NCBI GenBank assembly: GCA_037126765.1
Contig: JBBCBC010000001.1
Coordinates: 29,806,804 to 29,870,803, forward strand
Reading direction: 5' to 3'
Length of the DNA stretch: 64,000 bases
DNA from: Stenogyne calaminthoides
Lineage: Eukaryota > Streptophyta > Magnoliopsida > Lamiales > Lamiaceae
Of the stretch, positions 32,766 to 43,363 are shown piece by piece. Position numbers and translations under genes: made by a program. Position 1 is the first letter of the stretch; each line of letters starts with the position of its first letter. Below the pieces are notes generated by a model. It had not been told where the DNA came from. It worked only from the letters and a program-made list of their open reading frames with translations, and searched no databases.

Positions 32766-33207
32766 TGCCAAAACCTATCTTGTTACAAAACATATAACCT
32801 ATACTCAGGTTTCAGTTTATCCTATTACAAGATGGTTGTCTCCCAACAATTTCTTAAATCAGAGAAACTCTTAAATTTAAATCATTCAGCAATTTCTTCA
32901 GTAATGAATCTCTTTAAGTAGTTCATTACTAAATACTTAAACAATTTCCTCCATATTCAGACAATTTCTCCCTTAACAACATACAATCAGTTCAGAGACA
33001 TTCATTCAGGCATATCAAAATAAAAGACATGTAAATAAGATAATGAGATATTATCTTTTGAGCATAATGATAAATCTTCATTGATGATTGGTATCCCATT
33101 ACAGATTACAATGAGTTTATCAACAAAATCAAAAAGACAAAAATTTAAAGATTACAGAATCTTCTGAGTCTTCAGTCTTCAGATTTGGCTCTTCAGTCTT
33201 CTGCTCT

Positions 33208-34109
33208 TCAGTTTGCTTCATTCTCAACTTCATCAGCGGGCACCTCCAGGTCGAACATTCCGAAAAATCTCTTCTTCAGCTCATTTCTTTCCTTAATGAT
33301 ATCCGGACTGTTTCCTGTTAAACCCAACTGACCAGCATACTGAGCAATTTCTTGAGTAATGGCCTTCTCATTCACCAAGCCATTACCAAGTCTTGGAGGA
33401 GGATAGGAATATGGACCAGGGGCTACTATCTGTACCTCTCCTTCATCCGCAAGGTTAATCCAGCTCTGTAGATACTTTGGATAGAAGGTAAGGAGATATT
33501 CAATGAATGCTTCATTCTGATCTGAGCTTTCCTCTCCATTTCCCGAGAACATCATAATTGAACCGAAGAAGTTCTCTTGACTTCTTCCCACATATCGTTG
33601 AGTTTGATAGGCATCCATTTATCAACGTGGGGCCACTTTAGTGCTTTTGATGTTCCTTTCCTCTTGCTCGCAAACTTCCTGAATTCACTCCTTCGCTTCT
33701 GCTCTTTGTCTATCTTCTTTCTGATCACAGACGCTCCTGAGACCGAAGCAGCAACTTTCTTACCTTGTTCTATTTGGAGTGTCTTCAGAGCATCTCTCGT
33801 GTTGAAGACTTTCTTCCGAGGTTGAGACTCGATTCTTCCGTTCTTCATCATCCGTAATCGCCTCTGGATTGGCTTAGAAGCCTTCCACGCTTTGCTTCAG
33901 GGTTGAACAACGCCCAAGGCTTTCCTCTTCATAGGCAGTTCAGCAGCAGCCTGGCTTGTTCCAACGTTTGCTCTAGCACTCAGTTTCTCTCTTGAAACAT
34001 CAAGCATGGTTTGCTCAGAAACTTGAGTGTAGATAGGCTTTTCTACCTGAGTGAACTTCAACTTCTCAGTAGCTTCGACTTCTTTTAAGGCTTTGGCTAG
34101 ATTATACAT
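33208..34109 (-). pseudogene. Additional ORF of element B, C-terminal part
   Basis: Three overlapping frames (34109-33897, 33851-33552, 33618-33208) together carry a basic linker (KKIDKEQKRRSEFRKFASKR) and a helical C-terminal domain with FIEYLLTFYPKYLQSWINL and IIKERNELKKRFFGMFDLEV. The end is the TGA-side of NEAN near 33208. The last block corresponds to the end of the element E ORF (9019-9735). No known catalytic motif is visible. Confidence 0.55.
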
Positions 34110-34110
34110 T

Positions 34111-34800
34111 TCAAAGATCTTTAAAAGGCCTTCTTCTCCAAAGTACGTGCCATGAACTTTCTGAGGTCTTCACCTTCCTTTTCCCTTCTTGCACCGTAAT
34201 TTGGAAGAAGTCTGGAGAATCTTTGTGTTCATGTGATATTGCTCTTTGCTCACACAAATGAACTTCTCTTGCTATCTCGATCTTGTTAAATCTTCCAAAG
34301 ATCCTTAGATGGTTCTTGGCCACGGAAAATTCTTCAGATAAGTGGGCAAACTGGCCAGAGAGTGCTTCTTTGAACATCTCTGTCATCTTGGTCATGAGCA
34401 TTGAGCTCATTTCCTCAACAGCAGATTTAATCATCACTTCATTCCTCTCTGCCAACTTCACCTCTAGAAATGCAGTTGACTCCTAGTGCTTCTGATTCAT
34501 TTCAGCACTGAGCTCAGCCTTGACTCCCTCCAGCTTTTCATTCAGCTTATCTTCCATGGAGGTCATCTGTGAGGTCAGAGTGTTTTGGATTTGCACCAGC
34601 TCTGAAGAGTGACTAAGACTTTCCATCTGTTGAGCTTGATTGGCCAATGTTTCTTCCATCTGAGCAAACTTGATCATCATTGGCTCAACCTTCTCAAGTT
34701 TCTCCATCAAGGGAGTGAGAAAAATCTCTGGAACCTTCTGCACCTTCTGTGCTGTTTGATCATCCTGAGCTTCAGCTTCATTCTGAGCTCCAGTCTCCAA
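34111..34800 (-). pseudogene. Additional ORF of element B, coiled-coil part
   Basis: 34800-34483 and 34461-34111 read as long heptad-like helices (MEKLEKVEPMMIKFAQMEET, then LNEKLEGVKAELSAEMNQK, then EMFKEALSGQFAHLSEEFSV). Element E has a coiled coil in the same place (about 8440-8900). The two frames are separated by a stop at about 34483. Upstream, at 34815-34922, a short piece is duplicated. Confidence 0.55.
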
Positions 34801-34853
34801 CTGAGCCTCAGTCTGTTAATAGTGCCAAAAGGTACCTGAAGAGTGTTGTTTGA

Positions 34854-35585
34854 TCATCCTGAGCTTTCAGTAACTTTGGCATAATTGTTAATAGTGCCAA
34901 AAGGTACTTGAAGAGTGCTAGCTTCAGTCTGAGGTTGACCAATTTCTGGTTGATCAGCAACAGAAGTCTCCTTTTCCATCTGAGACTGATTTTCAACATC
35001 TCCCTGTTGGTCCCCATCTCCATCTTGAGATTTGTCTCCGCTGCTTGGGGCACCAACTTCAGTAGCTTTTCTTTCAGCTAACTTCCTCTGAACCAGCTCA
35101 TCAAAATCAGAGTTTTTCATCCTGAGCTTTGTCCTTCTGAACCCTGAGAAGTCGGTCAGAAAGGCTGTCTCCTCATTCCACCAGTCTTCCCCTCTGAAAG
35201 CAGCAATATCAAGCATCTCGGGAAGAGTCTGATTGAGGATGAACACAGTTGTCCTTAATCTGAAGAAAACATCTTGCAGATCAAGGTATGAGCTGAGCTC
35301 AGGGTAGCGGTCAAGAATGAACTGTTCCCCCTTGCTCCTCCACTCGCCTTCTTCAGCTTCGCCCTTCTTCCATCTCGGGCTCTCTGGTTCAGTTGAAGCT
35401 TCTGCTGAGGGATCAAGAAGTAGATCACTCAGGAGCTCATCAAGAATATTCTGCTCCTGAGTCTCAGCAGCCTCTGAAGGTTGTGCAGTCAGGTCCTCAG
35501 TTTGCATCTGAGTGGGTTCTGGGTCCTGAGCTGACACTTCCTCAGATTGGTTCTGAGTTGGCTCTTCTGCTGTCTGAGCTGGCAC
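34854..35585 (-). pseudogene. Additional ORF of element B, acidic linker and WWNEE domain
   Basis: This frame of 243 codons starts with a Gln/Glu/Thr/Pro-rich acidic linker of about 75 residues. A folded-looking region follows, with ILDRYPELSSYLDLQDVFF, LPEMLDIAAFRGEDWWNEE and FDELVQRKLAERKA. It is continuous in sense with the frame upstream (36558-35542) after a frame change near 35560. I do not recognise the domain. Confidence 0.5.
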
Positions 35586-36742
35586 TTTTTTCAGTAGGAA
35601 TCTCTGAGGCTTGAGTTCCTTTGAAAATTTCCTGAGAAATTTTATCTGAACTTAGAGATGTCTCAAGCACCTCAGAGAAGACCTGCTCCTCAGTCTGTTC
35701 TTGTGCCTTTGAGATAACCTGAGCCAAAACTTGTAATGGCGAACTCTGAGCGGTTTGGCCCTTAGGTTGAATCTCCTCAGAATCAGTGACATCTTCATCA
35801 GTGAGAACCACCAATCTTCTGCGCTTTGGGGCAAGGTTCTTCTGCTTCATCATTTTTGCACCTTGCTCCATCTTTGCCTCCAACAAAACCTTCCCCCTGG
35901 TTTGTTGAGTCTCTTTTTCAGGCGCAACTGGTGATTCTACCTTCTTTTCTCTCTTCCCCCTGATGGCCTGCTTCTTTGCAGCAATGGGCTTAAAGAGAAT
36001 TTTGGACTTAGGGAATGAGGTCGAATTGGCGAAGATATCCTCCTCCTCTCTGCACATCTCCAAAATATAAGCAATTTTGGTGGCATGGTGGATCTTGCCT
36101 TTTATTGAGATCGCCCCATCAACCTTCTTCAAAACTTTGGTCTGCTCACTCACCGTCTGAATCAAAAATTTCAGCCAGTTGAAGTCGGTGGTGGGTGAGG
36201 CCTCTATCGCCGCCATCAATCTGAGCTTCGGGGTACTGATCTGCTCAAAACTCCCCGCAAGACTCATGATGCACTTGCTCACAATATCCATCAACACTCG
36301 ATATTGTGGCTTTAAGTGCCTCTTATGCAATGTCGCCTCAAATTTCACAGGATTCTCAGCAATCCTATCTAAGTACTCCTGCTCTCTTCCTGACATATAC
36401 ATCGTAGGATCCTCTCCTCTATCACAGAGCTCAAAAACATCATTAAGATTTTTTGGAATAACATACAGATCCCTCTCAAAATCGATGTATTTGGATGACT
36501 GCTCTAAATGTGATACAGTTATCTTAGAATGCATACAATCCTCTTCATCTATCTTCAAATTATAGATGAATTCGATTACCTCTTTCGCAAACTCCTGGTC
36601 TGGTCGGCATGCGACTAGTTGGGTGAGTTTTGCCAGTCAAATCATATGCAGAGCCTCCTCTTCTGGCTTTGAGTTGTGAAACAACGAAATCGTACCACGA
36701 CTTGTTGGTTTCGGCTAATCTCTCGAACAAGGTTGGAGCCAT
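35542..36742 (-). pseudogene. Additional ORF of element B, N-terminal domain
   Basis: The start is ATG at 36742 (MAPTLFERLAETNKSWYDFV); a frame change near 36600 leads into a 338-codon frame ending at 35542. Blocks NLKIDEEDCMHSKITV and LKPQYRVLMDIVSKCIM match the element E ORF in order and spacing. A Lys-rich basic segment (AAKKQAIRGKREKKVES) and an acidic tail follow. The start is supported by a TATA box 125 bases upstream and an AAACCCTAAAGC motif just before the ATG. Function unknown; no membrane span seen. Confidence 0.6.
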
Positions 36743-36874
36743 TTTAGAGATTGATTGAAGAAATGAAGCTTTAGGGTTTGGAGATTTCTGGGCAAAGGGA
36801 ATTTATTTGCAGAGGATTTGGGAACGAAGGGTTTAATAAAATTTTGGCTTGAATGGCTTATTGGGGTTTATATA
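36743..36874 (-). promoter_or_regulatory. Putative internal promoter of element B additional ORF
   Basis: Minus strand TATATAAA (36874-36867) is followed by AAACCCTTCG, AAACCCTAAAGC and then the ATG at 36742. This is a compact plant-type core promoter and leader, located between pol and the additional ORF and parallel to the one in element E. Confidence 0.5.
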
Positions 36875-37375
36875 ACTTCGAGATCGTGGGGAATCGCGTT
36901 GGTTAGGTGAAAAACAACAGTTGAGATTAATCTCCGATTAATCGGGTATACGAACCGACGATCTCCGAAAAGTAAGCCGCCAAAACATCCTCATTGGTCA
37001 TTAATGTAGCAGAGCATTAAATGACTGTTGACCTTCTTCGGAATTTAAAACGATCCTGCCCAAAAACATTCCTCAGGTGTTTTGTATTTATTGTGAATGA
37101 TTACTGAATTTTACTTAAGCAATAAATGAGTCGCATGAGTCATTACTTCTTCAGACTAATTTCCCTCTATCAGTCTTACTGAGTACTTTGAACTTGATAA
37201 AATGTAAGTATAATACTGAGTACTGAATTTGTTCAGTATGCTACTGAGTATTGACCTTCAGTAAATCTGAGTTTCCTGAGACTCAGTTCAGTATTTCCAT
37301 TTTATCCTGAGCTTCTCAGAAGAATTCTGAGAAAACTTCGTGCATCTGAAAATCTTCAATTTTTCAGATTTTACT

Positions 37376-38611
37376 CTATACACCTGGTTCTAACATCCCT
37401 AATTCAACTGAAAGTTCCTGAAATCTTGATTCAGCCAAAGGTTTAGTCAAGATATCAGCTCTCTGCTTATCAGTATGAATTTTCTCCATCCTTATGTCCT
37501 TCTTCTCGACATGATCTCTGATGAAGTGATGTCTGATATCCACATGCTTGCATCTGGTGTGCAATACCAGATTTTGTGAAATAGCAATGGCACTATTATT
37601 GTCACAAAATATTGGTACTTCATTGGCTACAACTTTATAATCCCTTAATTGTTGTCTGAGCCAAAGAATCTGAGCACAGCAGCTTCCTGCAGCCATGTAT
37701 TCAGCTTCAGTAGTACTTGTTGCTACTGAGGTCTGTTTCTTCGAAAACCAAGATATCAGCTTACTTCCTAGAAATTGACAAGTTCCTGAAGTGGACTTCC
37801 TGCCAATCCTGCAACCTCCATAATCAGCATCTGAGTAACCAGTTAATTCAAGGTTATCATCAGCTGGATACCATAATCCTCTATTCACTGTGCCCTTAAG
37901 ATACTTCAGTATTTTTTTGGCAGCTTCCATGTGACTAGCCTTAGGATTAGCTTGATATCTTGCACATATCCCAACAGCAAATGTTATATCCGGCCTACTT
38001 GCTGTGAGATAGAGCAATGATCCAAGGATTCCTCTATAATCAGTATGACTCACTGATTTGCCTTCAGAATCAGGATCCATCTTGTAGTTAGTATTCATAG
38101 GAATCCTAACTGTATTGCAATTCTGTACACTATATTTAGCAATCAAATCTCTGGTGTACTTTGCCTGGTTGATGAATATTCCTTCCTTTGATTGTTTCAC
38201 TTGAAGACCTAGAAAGAAATTCATCTCTCCCATCATTGACATCTCAAACTTGCCTTTCATCAGTGTTGAAAACTTTTCACGCAGCTGATGGTTTGGAGAT
38301 CCAAAAATGATGTCATCAACATATATCTGAACTAGTAAGATATCTTCCCCATCCTCTATCCTGAACAGAGTTCTATCAACAGTCCATTTGACAAAACCAT
38401 GGTCAGTAAGAAACTGAGAAAGAGTATCATACCATGCTCTGGGTGCTTGCTTGAGACCATACAAAGTTTTTCTGAGCCTGTAAACTTGGTCATTCTGTTT
38501 GAAACCAGGAGGTTGTTCCACATAAACCTCTTCTTTAAGCACACCGTTCAGAAATGCACTTTTCACATCCATTTGATAGATCGTGAACTTCATGTGGGCA
38601 AAGATATGCAA
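37376..38611 (-). CDS. pol: RT and RNase H of element B (open, 411 codons)
   Basis: An uninterrupted frame contains FTIYQMDVKSAFLNG (motif A with catalytic Asp), LRKTLYGLKQAPRAWYDTL, VQIYVDDIIFGS (catalytic YVDD), MMGEMNFFLGLQVKQ, and the connection TASRPDITFAVGICARY. RNase H follows with YSDADYGGCRIGRKSTSGT, EAEYMAAGSCCAQILWLRQQ, FCDNNSAIAIS and RADILTKPLA, ending LEPGV and stop. The frame upstream (about 38612-38830) holds the RT N-terminus with shifts. This is the best preserved polymerase in the window. Confidence 0.9.
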   Translation of the reverse strand: MHIFAHMKFTIYQMDVKSAFLNGVLKEEVYVEQPPGFKQNDQVYRLRKTLYGLKQAPRAWYDTLSQFLTDHGFVKWTVDRTLFRIEDGEDILLVQIYVDDIIFGSPNHQLREKFSTLMKGKFEMSMMGEMNFFLGLQVKQSKEGIFINQAKYTRDLIAKYSVQNCNTVRIPMNTNYKMDPDSEGKSVSHTDYRGILGSLLYLTASRPDITFAVGICARYQANPKASHMEAAKKILKYLKGTVNRGLWYPADDNLELTGYSDADYGGCRIGRKSTSGTCQFLGSKLISWFSKKQTSVATSTTEAEYMAAGSCCAQILWLRQQLRDYKVVANEVPIFCDNNSAIAISQNLVLHTRCKHVDIRHHFIRDHVEKKDIRMEKIHTDKQRADILTKPLAESRFQELSVELGMLEPGV

Positions 38612-39434
38612 GAAACAATCTGATGGCTTCTAGTCTTGCAACAGTCAAAAAAGGTTTCATCATAATCCAAGCCTTCTTCTTGGGAATAACCTTGTGCAAC
38701 TAGCCTTTTGCCTTGTTTCTCACAATGTTGTTGTTTTCATCTATTTTATTCTTGAAAACCCACTTGGTTCCAATGACATTGTGCCTTTTCTCGGGTCTAT
38801 CTACCGGCTCCCATACTTCATTCCTTGAGAATTGATTCAAATTTCATCTTGCATAGCAATAATCCAAAGGAGAATCTTGTAGAGCTTCACCAATCTCAAG
38901 AGGTTCTTTCTCCGATAGGAAGCGGCCAGAATAGTGCACTCTCACCATGGAACCTTCTTGTTTTAACACCTTTCGTTAGATCACCCACAATCGACTTGTA
39001 GGATGACTATCTAACCATTTCCTTCTTGATGTTCCCCTTCAATAATAGTATCCTCAACATTTGAAATGTTAGGTTCGATTAAATCGATAAACTCGAGGAA
39101 CAACGAAAAAGAAAAAGAATCATCTTCCTCGGGGAAATTCTATTCAGAACATTGTCAGAGACATTTGTTCCCCTTTGGTTGATAGATTCAGAATTTGCCT
39201 CAGTTGTGATCACATCTTCATTGGCATCACATACCTGAGTCTGAACTGGTGTCTGTTCAGATTGGTCACCTTTGGAGTGTTGGTTTTCCTGAGTCTCACC
39301 ATCCTGATTTCCATCCTGAACTTCTTTATCTGAGTCTGAGTCACTCCAATCATAGATAGTGACTGACTTCTTCTTTTCAGGTTCAGTGGATTATTTATCT
39401 TTCTGTTTCAGGCTTAATCTGGTGATCCTCTTAG
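38612..39434 (-). pseudogene. pol: Integrase C-terminus to RT N-terminus of element B (damaged)
   Basis: Fragments of the linker (acidic, Ser/Glu/Asp-rich) and of the RT start (reading like KWVFKNKIDENNN near 38760) are present in mixed frames. About 38850-39150 is rich in TCGA and CGAT words. No continuous frame. Confidence 0.65.
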
Positions 39435-40280
39435 TCAGTTCATTTGCATCATGTTCCTGTTTCTTCTGAACACAAACAGATTCATAAAAAAAAACATGAG
39501 GTGTTTCCTCCACAATAAGAGTCCTACAGTTGTAAACTCTAAAAGCTTTACTGACTTCAAATATCCTAAGAATATTCCTTCATCAGCTTTACTATCAAAT
39601 GTTTTCAACTGATCTTTACCATTATTGTGTATGAAACACTTGCAACCAAACACACGAAAGAAAGAAACAAGAGGCTTCCTTTCATTCCAAAGCTCATAGG
39701 GTGTTTTGCCTTGACTCTTGGTCAACATGGATCTGTTTCGAGAGAGTAGCATGCAAGTGTTGATGACTTTCACCCAAAACCTTTTAGGAATGTCAGCTTC
39801 AGCAATCATTGTCCTTGCAGCTTCTTTCAGAGTCCTGTTCCTTCTTTCAGCAACACCATTTTGTTGAGGGGTCCTTGCAGCTGATGTTTCATGTGAAATT
39901 CCATTCTCTGCACAATAATCAGATATGATATGATTTATAAATTCAATTCCTTTGTCAGATCTGATTTTGACCACACTCAGATTTTTCTCAATACTGAGCC
40001 TTTTTAGTAACTCTGGCAGCTTTATCTGAGTCTCTTTCTTACTGAGTAAGAATATGACCCAAGTATATCTTGAGTAGTCATCAACTACTACCAATGTGTA
40101 TTTCCTGCCATTAGTGCTCACTGGTGTTATAGGACCAAAAAGATCCATACGCAGTAACTGAAGTATTCTTTCAGTAGAAACTTCAACTTTGCTTTTAAAT
40201 GATGCTTTTATTTGTTTTCCTTTCTGGCACGCATCACAAATATGTTCCTTACTGAACACTTCATTAGGCAACCCTCTCAC
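39435..40280 (-). CDS. pol: Integrase of element B (open, 281 codons)
   Basis: CDACQKGKQIKASF is the end of the zinc domain. The core shows Asp in LLRMDLFGPITPV, Asp in VVKIRSDKGIEF and Glu in QQNGVAERRNRTLKEA, so the DDE triad is complete. The C-terminal part includes YELWNERKPLVSFFRVFGC and DEGIFLGYL. The final 40 residues become irregular, where a small indel disrupts the linker. The enzyme would integrate the element cDNA. Confidence 0.88.
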   Translation of the reverse strand: MRGLPNEVFSKEHICDACQKGKQIKASFKSKVEVSTERILQLLRMDLFGPITPVSTNGRKYTLVVVDDYSRYTWVIFLLSKKETQIKLPELLKRLSIEKNLSVVKIRSDKGIEFINHIISDYCAENGISHETSAARTPQQNGVAERRNRTLKEAARTMIAEADIPKRFWVKVINTCMLLSRNRSMLTKSQGKTPYELWNERKPLVSFFRVFGCKCFIHNNGKDQLKTFDSKADEGIFLGYLKSVKLLEFTTVGLLLWRKHLMFFFMNLFVFRRNRNMMQMN

Positions 40281-40374
40281 AAGAGCTAATCTTGCAAGCT
40301 TGTTCAGGTTTTGAAATTTAGGTGATTCATTCTTTTATGCCATAACCAACTGGTATCTGTGGAACTTTTAGCAA

Positions 40375-40740
40375 CTAAACATGTATCTTTAGGAGTTGAA
40401 CTCCAATCGAAAGATACACATTCCCTTTTCTTGTACCAAATAAGAATACTTTCTGTGATGTATCATCTTTCACAAAACATAAGTTCTTAGAGAACTCAAC
40501 ATTGAAACCCTTATCACAGAATTGGCTAATTGAAAGCAAATTATGCTTCAATCCAGATACATATGAAACACCATGGATATGAATCGAGTCGACTTCCAAA
40601 GTTCCATATCCTTGATCGTCCCCTTGAGTTATCTCCAAAAGTGATCTGTGGGCCTCTTTGTTCAACATAATCACTGAGTATCTTCTTGTATCCTCATCAT
40701 ATGTCTTGAACATCCACCGTCAAGATACCATATATCGAGC
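40375..40740 (-). pseudogene. pol: Protease and pre-integrase of element B, active site altered
   Basis: The minus strand at about 40730 reads WYLDGGCSRH, where the sister element E has WYIDSGCSRH; the Asp-Ser-Gly loop is Asp-Gly-Gly because AGT became GGT (codons 40713-40721). Downstream are GDDQGYGTLEVDSIHIHGV and HNLLSISQFCDKGFNVEF, the normal end of a copia protease. The change lies at the edge of a patch with many CAG-to-CG changes and may not be biological. Confidence 0.75.
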
Positions 40741-43227
40741 TTTTTTTCATCTCTGCTCATCAATGCCATGTGATCTTTAGTCGATTCGATTGCCTTGTTT
40801 TCCTCCCGAAAAAAGCAGATCAATTCTTAGGTACCCAATTTGTGTAGGGTCCTACAAGGTTAGATGTACCTTTCGAATCCAAATCGCTCGACAACTCTAA
40901 TCACTTTAGAGTGGCTAATTTGTCTTCCATAAACATCAACATATACATCCACTACTCTGGGTGCCTTAGCGATTTTACAGATATGTGTCTTTAGCTTTAG
41001 CATGAACATGTGCCTTTGAATTCTTTTTTAGTTCAGCCTTCGTTCATTTGCTTTGGCTTCATGTCACGGTCTAAATCTTTGTTGACTCGGGTTCGGATAA
41101 CCTTTACCCTTAGGCAAGTGGGGTTCAGGTTATGCATCTTTTCGAATCTGGTCTTCAAAGATATTGAGGACTTGGTCTCTTCATTGAGAATGTCTCTGCT
41201 TGAAAGTGTTTCTCATCCGAAGATTCCTCCGATGGTTCAATGTGGAGCCTTTCGGTTTTACATTCTTAGCTTTGAGGCTTTGAAGTACTTGCTCGAAACT
41301 TTCCAATCGACTACTCGGTTTTCTAGCCTTCACCGAGGTTTGGGCTTTCTAACCCCGATCATTCGGGTTTTACGAGACCATAGGTCCTTTTCCTTGTCTA
41401 CAACCTTGGGCATTACTTGGTTTGAAGTGTAGGTGCCAATTGTTTTACAAAGATAGTCTTCTTGCTACTTGATGCAAAGATTTAGATGACCTTGTGAGGT
41501 TCCCCTAGAATGTATCCCAATCCAGTTTTTATAGTCACAGATCTCTGGTAACTCAAATTTCATCTATTACATTAGATGCATTATTCAATAGAGTTAACTT
41601 CTTCTCATGCACTATCCTCACAGATTCAGAGAGTTTTATGCTACTCGAGAGAGGTAATTGAACTTCGATTACGATTAGTCAATCTCTTTAGTGGATTTCT
41701 CTAGCTTTTTCGATTAGGGACATTATCAACTTCTCTTTCTCTTCGAGAGTTGTACTTTTCGAACATCCAGTTCATCAAGAGCTCCCATTAATTGAGAAGT
41801 GATTTGATTATTGCTAGAGTCTTTCCATTTTAGATTTTCAGGTTTCAGTTCCTTATTCTGCTCTTGAGTTCTATTTAGCAGTCCTTGCAAAACAGCATAG
41901 TCCTTCATCAAATTCTCAAAAGAATCCATCAGGTCAAAATGATTATTTTTCGTGGAACTTGAAAACTCGTGTGCTAGTGTAGGAGCAACAACAGAGAAAG
42001 AAGAGTTTACCTCCTCAATGGCCATCAGACAGATGTCATCACTTTCACTGTCTGAGAATATCTCATCTGAAGAGCTAGATCCCTCCTCGAGTGTTCTTCT
42101 TCTTCAACCATGGCCTTTTTTTGCTTGAAAACTTCCTCGGTCTCTTTTAGCTTGCCTTTCTCTTCTCTCCTTAGCACTCAAATCTGGACAATCATACTGG
42201 AAGTGACCTTTCTTCTGGCAATTATAGCATCTGTTGGTATCATCATCCTGATCATTTTCTTCCTTGGACTTGGAGTCCTTCTTTCTGGATGAGGATCCTT
42301 CAGCTTTCAGGTCCTTCTTCTTCTCAGTTGATCTGTCCTCAGGTTTCTTCTTCCGGTACACGTGGTTCCCCAGAATAGCTTTTGTATTTTCCAAATCTAC
42401 AATTAAGTCTATCAAACCTCCTTGCCATCGATCTTAGCTTTTCCTCAAGCTCATCCCGATGTTTGGCATGGGGGTTCTCGAACTCTCTAGTTTTATTGTT
42501 TTTATCTTTGGCTTTTAAAGCCACATTTTTACTCGATGAAGAATCATCTTTCTTTGTCGGCCTTTTTGGATTTCTTATCAATTACAAATTCATAGGCCTT
42601 CAAATTTCGAGAAGACTTGTTGGTAAGGCATTGAGTTAATATTCTTGGTGTTTTCAATCACCATTGCATGAATATCCCATTTCTTAGAAAGACCTCTAAG
42701 AATTTTCAATGCAACTTCTCTCTCATGGATATTTCTTTCCAAGTGCATTTAGATCATTCATGATGCTTTAGTGAATCGACTTCCAATTTGTCTATTGATT
42801 CACCATCATCCATTTTAAAACCGCAAACTTTCCAATTGCCCTTTGAAAGTTTGTTTTTTTTTATATGATCTCGTGCCTTGGCACATAACAAATAGTGTAT
42901 CCCAAATCTCTTTAGCAGTATTACAGTGAGAGATCATTCCCATCACACCATCATCAATTGTACTGTATAGTGTATCTTTTGCAATGTAGTCTAGATTGAC
43001 TAACTTTCTCTCTTCAGGAGTCAGTTGGTCATCGACTTAGGAAATTCTCGCTCTAGGATCAATTCTCTCATCTTCGCTCCTCCTGGATTCACCACAAGAA
43101 ATTGGAATGGTCCTTGAGAGACCACTCTCCACATACGCTCATGTTTGGAATACAGATGAGTCTGCATTCTCAGTCTCCATAGGTCATAGTTCTCCACTGA
43201 GAACATGTGAAGTTTTTTAGAAGACAT
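40741..43227 (-). pseudogene. gag: Gag of element B, including long C-terminal extension
   Basis: Starts at 43227 with MSSKKLHMFSVENYDLWRLR, a typical copia gag opening. 42581-42339 and 42415-42104 carry the central part and an intact zinc knuckle CYNCQKKGHFQYDC, with a Lys/Asp-rich linker before it. 42060-41726 carries a DICLMAIEE motif (as in element E) and a coiled coil. 40741-41700 should hold the rest of the extension, but the frames are scrambled and TCGA-rich. A host-like gene inside it was considered and rejected. Confidence 0.75.
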
Positions 43228-43350
43228 TTTATCTGATCTTTTGAAAAGAAAAAAAAATTTCAAAGAAATAAGATCGATTCGGATAGACCACAAGTATTTT
43301 TGAAAATAAAACTTTGGTCAACACACAGAGGTGGTCAAGTTGAACCACCG

Positions 43351-43363
43351 CTCGATACCCACT
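43351..43363 (-). other. Altered primer binding site of element B
   Basis: Minus strand GTGGGTATCGAGCGG lies next to the 5' LTR end. The expected tRNA-Met match is TGGTATCAGAGC; here CAGAG reads CGAG. The site is in the right place, so the difference is a local alteration. Confidence 0.65.

Noticed and set aside
41010..41432. 140-codon plus-strand ORF in element B
   Set aside because: Antisense to the scrambled gag extension and inside the CG-converted patch; no recognisable family.
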